A stretch of DNA of 36,017 nt from a bacterium. GTDB taxonomy: Bacteria > KSB1 > UBA2214. Below are positions 32,360 through 36,017 of the stretch, one piece after another. Position numbers and translations under genes: made by a program. Under the pieces are notes generated by a model that was not told the origin of the DNA, searched no databases, and was given only the letters and a program-made list of their open reading frames with translations. The DNA lies in the NCBI GenBank assembly GCA_029560815.1, contig JAKQKF010000252.1, positions 1 through 36,017 of the forward strand, written 5' to 3'. Positions within the stretch are counted from its first letter, which is position 1, and every line of letters starts with the position of its first letter.

Positions 32360-33112
32360 TTAAAGAGTACGTTTGAGCCAGATCAGGCTCTGGCGGATGG
32401 CCTGATGGCGATGCGCCGGAAGCGTGTAGGTATGGCTGGCGGCGGGGATTTCCATAAAATCGGCGGGAGGCTGTACGACATCGCGAAAGGATTCGAATCC
32501 CTGGATGAAGACGGGGGCGTCAGCCATGCCCTGTATAAAAAGCTTGGGGATGGTCAGATGGCCCAGGGCTGCCAGGACGTCATGGGTCATGGCGTCCTCC
32601 CAGAAGGTCCGCTTGATCACCCAGCCCTCATGGACATACTCATCGGCCTGGCGGGCGACCTCATCCAGATTGCTGATATAGCTCTCGAAGGTTTTGTGCA
32701 TGTCGGGCACGGCCGACCAGGTAACGAGGGCATCCACAGGTGTCTCCGGCAGGGTGAGGATGGCGGTGGCTCCCCCCATGCTGTGCCCCACCACGGCGAT
32801 CCTGGCAAAGCCGCTGCCGCGCGCCCAGGCGATGGCATCGCGCAGATTGGCGATGTAGAGACTGATCAGAGAGTCGCAGAATTCCCCGGCGCTGTCACCT
32901 GAGCCGTAAAAATCGAAGCGCAGGGCATCGAGGCCCTCGGCGGCGAAGGCGCGGCCGGCCTCGACGAAGAGGCGCCTGGCCTCGGTCTTGGAACCGGTGA
33001 ATCCGTGACAGAGGATGACAAGACGCTCCCCCCTGCTCTTGTGATGCATGCCGACGATCTGATGACCTTGACTGATGAAAGTGACGGGAAGTTCGGGGAG
33101 CGGTTTCTGCAT
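32360..33112 (-). CDS. Alpha/beta hydrolase (serine esterase/acylpeptidase type)
   Basis: 250 residues. Oxyanion-hole motif HGFTGS (36-41), nucleophile elbow GHSMGG with S111, probable acid D198 in GMADAP and H227 in ASHTYTLP. This is the layout of the Hydrolase_4 / feruloyl-esterase-like cytoplasmic family; there is no signal peptide. Such enzymes cleave small esters or acylated peptides, and the substrate cannot be predicted here. AGGA lies 9 nt before the ATG. It is the first gene of the hydrolase / LOG / deacetylase-like / nagA unit, 22 nt before the LOG gene, and follows a 357-bp non-coding region with hairpins. Confidence 0.88.
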   Translation of the reverse strand: MQKPLPELPVTFISQGHQIVGMHHKSRGERLVILCHGFTGSKTEARRLFVEAGRAFAAEGLDALRFDFYGSGDSAGEFCDSLISLYIANLRDAIAWARGSGFARIAVVGHSMGGATAILTLPETPVDALVTWSAVPDMHKTFESYISNLDEVARQADEYVHEGWVIKRTFWEDAMTHDVLAALGHLTIPKLFIQGMADAPVFIQGFESFRDVVQPPADFMEIPAASHTYTLPAHRHQAIRQSLIWLKRTL

Positions 33113-33222
33113 GAGAGCGATCCTGGGTGTGAGTGATGCGGATGGTCCGCTGCGGCCCTGTTCAGGCCGGCGGCATTACCCGCCGGCGGGCGCTGCCGCG
33201 GTGCAGGGCAGACCCGGAAAAG

Positions 33223-33255
33223 AAAAAAATAGCGCTGACTTTACAGTCAGCGCTA
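33223..33255 (-). terminator. Rho-independent terminator or attenuator hairpin
   Basis: An 11-bp perfect stem (33230-33240 with 33245-33255) and a seven-T run on the minus strand. The groEL gene already has its own terminator 185 nt earlier, so this one ends a different transcript, or regulates the hydrolase unit. Confidence 0.75.
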
Positions 33256-33319
33256 ATAAAGGGTGTTGTCCCATCACTACACATCACTACCCACACCCGA
33301 CACTGTGCCTTTCGGCACA
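33223..33319 (-). ncRNA. Candidate structured leader or small RNA with terminator upstream of the hydrolase unit
   Basis: On the minus strand, TGTGCC-GAAA-GGCACA (33319-33304) is a 6-bp stem with a GAAA tetraloop. About 50 nt later TAGCGCTGACT (33255-33245) pairs perfectly with its complement at 33240-33230 over a 4-nt loop, followed by TTTTTTTCTTTT (from 33229). A GGGTGT and an ACACCC between them can also pair. This would suit an attenuated leader of the hydrolase unit (start 110 nt on) or a short independent RNA. The upstream promoter is unclear (TTGAGT, 15 bp, TATTAA at best). It matches no RNA family I know. Confidence 0.35.
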
Positions 33320-33377
33320 TTAATAAGTTAAGAATTTTCAACTCAAAGTCAAGTTATTTCTTGCCGTTCACAAAAAT

Positions 33378-33394
33378 TGGTCAATAATTGACCA
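33378..33394. promoter_or_regulatory. 17-bp inverted repeat, candidate operator
   Basis: TGGTCAAT-A-ATTGACCA is a perfect 8+1+8 repeat, the size of many repressor operators. It lies 60 bp upstream of the GAAA-tetraloop hairpin, where a promoter for that transcript would be expected. Confidence 0.45.
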
Positions 33395-33433
33395 GATGAA
33401 AGCCCGCCGGGGAAACCGGGGCGGCCGCGCCAC

Positions 33434-33463
33434 AAAAAAAGGGCCCCCGGTGAAGGGGGCCCT
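33434..33463 (-). terminator. Terminator of groES-groEL
   Basis: AGGGCCCCC (33440-33448) and GGGGGCCCT (33455-33463) form a 9-bp stem, followed on the minus strand by seven T residues (33440-33434). It begins 7 nt after the groEL stop. Confidence 0.9.
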
Positions 33464-33469
33464 GGGTGA

Positions 33470-35089
<1,620 letters not shown>

Positions 35090-35137
35090 ATGGGTAAAAC
35101 CTCCTGATAATTTTCTTTTTCAGTTCATGTGCCATGC

Positions 35138-35422
35138 CTAGATGATTGCGAATATGTCGCTTTCGCGCATGATCAGATAATCTTCATTATCGACGGTCAC
35201 TTCAGTGCCGGAGTATTTTCCGTACAGAACCTTGTCGCCGACCTTGACCGTCATTTCGATCTTGGCGCCATTCTCGGAGATCTTGCCCGCGCCGACAGCC
35301 ACGATGGTACCCTGCATGGGTTTCTCTTTGGCCGTATCGGGGATGATGATGCTCCCCTGCTTCATTTCCTGCTCTTCAACCGGCTTCACCACGACGCGAT
35401 CAGCCAACGGTTTGATGGTCAT
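35138..35422 (-). CDS. groES: Co-chaperonin GroES (10 kDa subunit)
   Basis: 94 residues. The start is ATG 35420-35422: GGAGG lies 7 nt before it and [12 protein letters not shown] is the usual GroES beginning; the open frame further upstream crosses the promoter and CIRCE and is not translated. The mobile-loop region ([20 protein letters not shown]) and the [16 protein letters not shown] segment are typical. It caps the GroEL chamber as a heptamer. First gene of the operon. Confidence 0.97.
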   Translation of the reverse strand: MTIKPLADRVVVKPVEEQEMKQGSIIIPDTAKEKPMQGTIVAVGAGKISENGAKIEMTVKVGDKVLYGKYSGTEVTVDNEDYLIMRESDIFAII

Positions 35423-35469
35423 ATTGCATCCTCCAATCAATTTTAATTGTTTATTATTACTTGTTCCTG

Positions 35470-35496
35470 TTAGCACTCTGTTCAATAGAGTGCTAA
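35470..35496. promoter_or_regulatory. CIRCE element (HrcA operator)
   Basis: TTAGCACTC (35470-35478), 9-nt spacer, GAGTGCTAA (35488-35496): a perfect match to the consensus CIRCE inverted repeat. It lies just downstream of the groES promoter in the leader, so HrcA repression released by heat is expected. hrcA itself is not in the window. Confidence 0.97.
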
Positions 35497-35505
35497 CAAT
35501 CATAT

Positions 35506-35533
35506 AATATACACTTTTTAAAATCGCAGTCAA
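35506..35533 (-). promoter_or_regulatory. Promoter of groES-groEL
   Basis: On the minus strand TTGACT (35528-35533) precedes TATATT (35506-35511) by 16 bp, or the overlapping TATTAT (35504-35509) by 18 bp. The transcript would begin at the CIRCE element. Confidence 0.75.
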
Positions 35534-35613
35534 GCTTTTTTTATTCCCCGCCGGGCCGGATTATCGGCCGGCAGGGCAAATTGTCGCAGCCTGCGTTATT
35601 TGCCATTTTTCGC

Positions 35614-35642
35614 TTGACATTGGTCCCACCAGTGGATATATT
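35614..35642 (+). promoter_or_regulatory. Near-consensus promoter of khpA
   Basis: TTGACA (35614-35619), 17 bp, TATATT (35637-35642), divergent from the groES promoter. The start near 35649 gives a leader of about 110 nt before the KH-domain gene, in which no gene was seen. Confidence 0.8.
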
Positions 35643-35757
35643 TAAATTGATGTAACTTCAATTGTGCTTTACATTTTCGCGCAACACTGTCAGGCAGCAC
35701 AACCCAATCCACGGACCGGTTGCACGAGGTATCACGCTTGCAGGAAGGGGTGTACGG

Positions 35758-35988
35758 ATGAAAGAATTTGTCGAGTACATCGTAAAACATCTGGTCGACA
35801 ATCCCGATGAGGTCAAGGTCTCTGAAGTATTCGGCGAAACCACGGTCGTCTACGAACTGCGCGTTTCACAGCCTGACATGGGCAAGGTGATCGGCAAAAA
35901 CGGCCGCACCGCCCACGCCATCCGCGTACTTTTGAGCGCCGTCTCGCGCAAGGCAGGCAAGCACGCTACCCTCGAAATCCTTGAATGA
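35758..35988 (+). CDS. khpA: KH-domain RNA-binding protein KhpA (YlqC family)
   Basis: 76 residues, the usual family size. The start is ATG 35758, with AAGGGG 7 nt upstream; the frame is open for 32 more codons upstream but that part overlaps the promoter leader and has no homology. The single KH domain carries the RNA-binding loop GKNG (46-49) in [16 protein letters not shown]. KhpA forms a dimer or a heterodimer with KhpB and binds many RNAs in the cytoplasm. In many bacteria the gene follows rpsP and precedes rimM-trmD-rplS; here it has its own promoter and no rpsP before it. What follows is cut off at 36017, though a purine-rich stretch after the stop may be the ribosome site of a next gene. 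Confidence 0.93.
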   Translation: MKEFVEYIVKHLVDNPDEVKVSEVFGETTVVYELRVSQPDMGKVIGKNGRTAHAIRVLLSAVSRKAGKHATLEILE

Positions 35989-36017
35989 ATTTATCATAAG
36001 CAGGAACCAGGGGGGAT

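Noticed and set aside
32489..32500. GGATTCGAATCC, resembling a tRNA T-arm
   Set aside because: It lies inside the alpha/beta hydrolase gene and no other tRNA arm can be formed around it.

Overview
The window comes from a GC-rich bacterium of the Fibrobacteres-Chlorobi-Bacteroidetes (FCB) assemblage, most likely a candidate-phylum lineage near KSB1 or Calditrichota. The signs are several large secreted proteins ending in the NYPNPFNP-type FlgD-like/type IX-secretion (T9SS) C-terminal domain, a PorV/PorQ-family outer-membrane protein, a TonB-dependent receptor with a carboxypeptidase-regulatory-like N-terminus, and a CIRCE-controlled groES-groEL operon. The phylum is an inference; no rRNA or other phylogenetic marker was used. 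No tRNA, rRNA, insertion sequence or CRISPR array was seen.

Layout. 1-1790 (minus): 5-prime part of an FG-GAP/ASPIC-UnbV secreted protein that runs off the left edge. 2158-8655 (minus): a three-gene unit of TonB-dependent receptor, secreted fibronectin-like protein and PorV/PorQ-family protein, with a good promoter at its head and a terminator at its foot. 8925-11904 (plus, divergent): ROK sugar kinase, MFS sugar transporter and UPF0309-type SIS sugar isomerase. 11968-12369 (minus): small membrane-anchored conserved protein. 12585-12689 (plus): a 34-residue lysine-rich protein with its own ribosome binding site and terminator. 12813-13829 (plus): HPPD-like VOC dioxygenase with a TTG start. 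13899-29236 (minus): five large secreted proteins, including a subtilisin-like protease and a roughly 1700-residue multidomain protein; three of them share a paired module named here GWN-YWP. 29440-33112 (minus): alpha/beta hydrolase, LOG-family protein, polysaccharide-deacetylase-like lipoprotein and NagA, tightly packed and overlapping. 33113-33469: a leader with hairpins and no gene. 33470-35422 (minus): groES-groEL. 35758-35988 (plus): KH-domain RNA-binding protein KhpA.

How the genes may work together. NagA, the ROK kinase, the MFS carrier, the SIS isomerase and the NodB-like lipoprotein suggest handling of N-acetylated amino sugars, although no NagB deaminase is present. The TonB/PorV unit is divergent from the kinase operon across a 269-bp region with two inverted repeats, so import at the outer membrane and sugar catabolism may be co-regulated. 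The secreted cluster looks like a set of cell-surface or exported proteins sharing interchangeable C-terminal modules. Five recognisable promoters share a TTGnCn - 16 or 17 bp - TAyATT pattern, which gives a working picture of housekeeping promoters in this organism.
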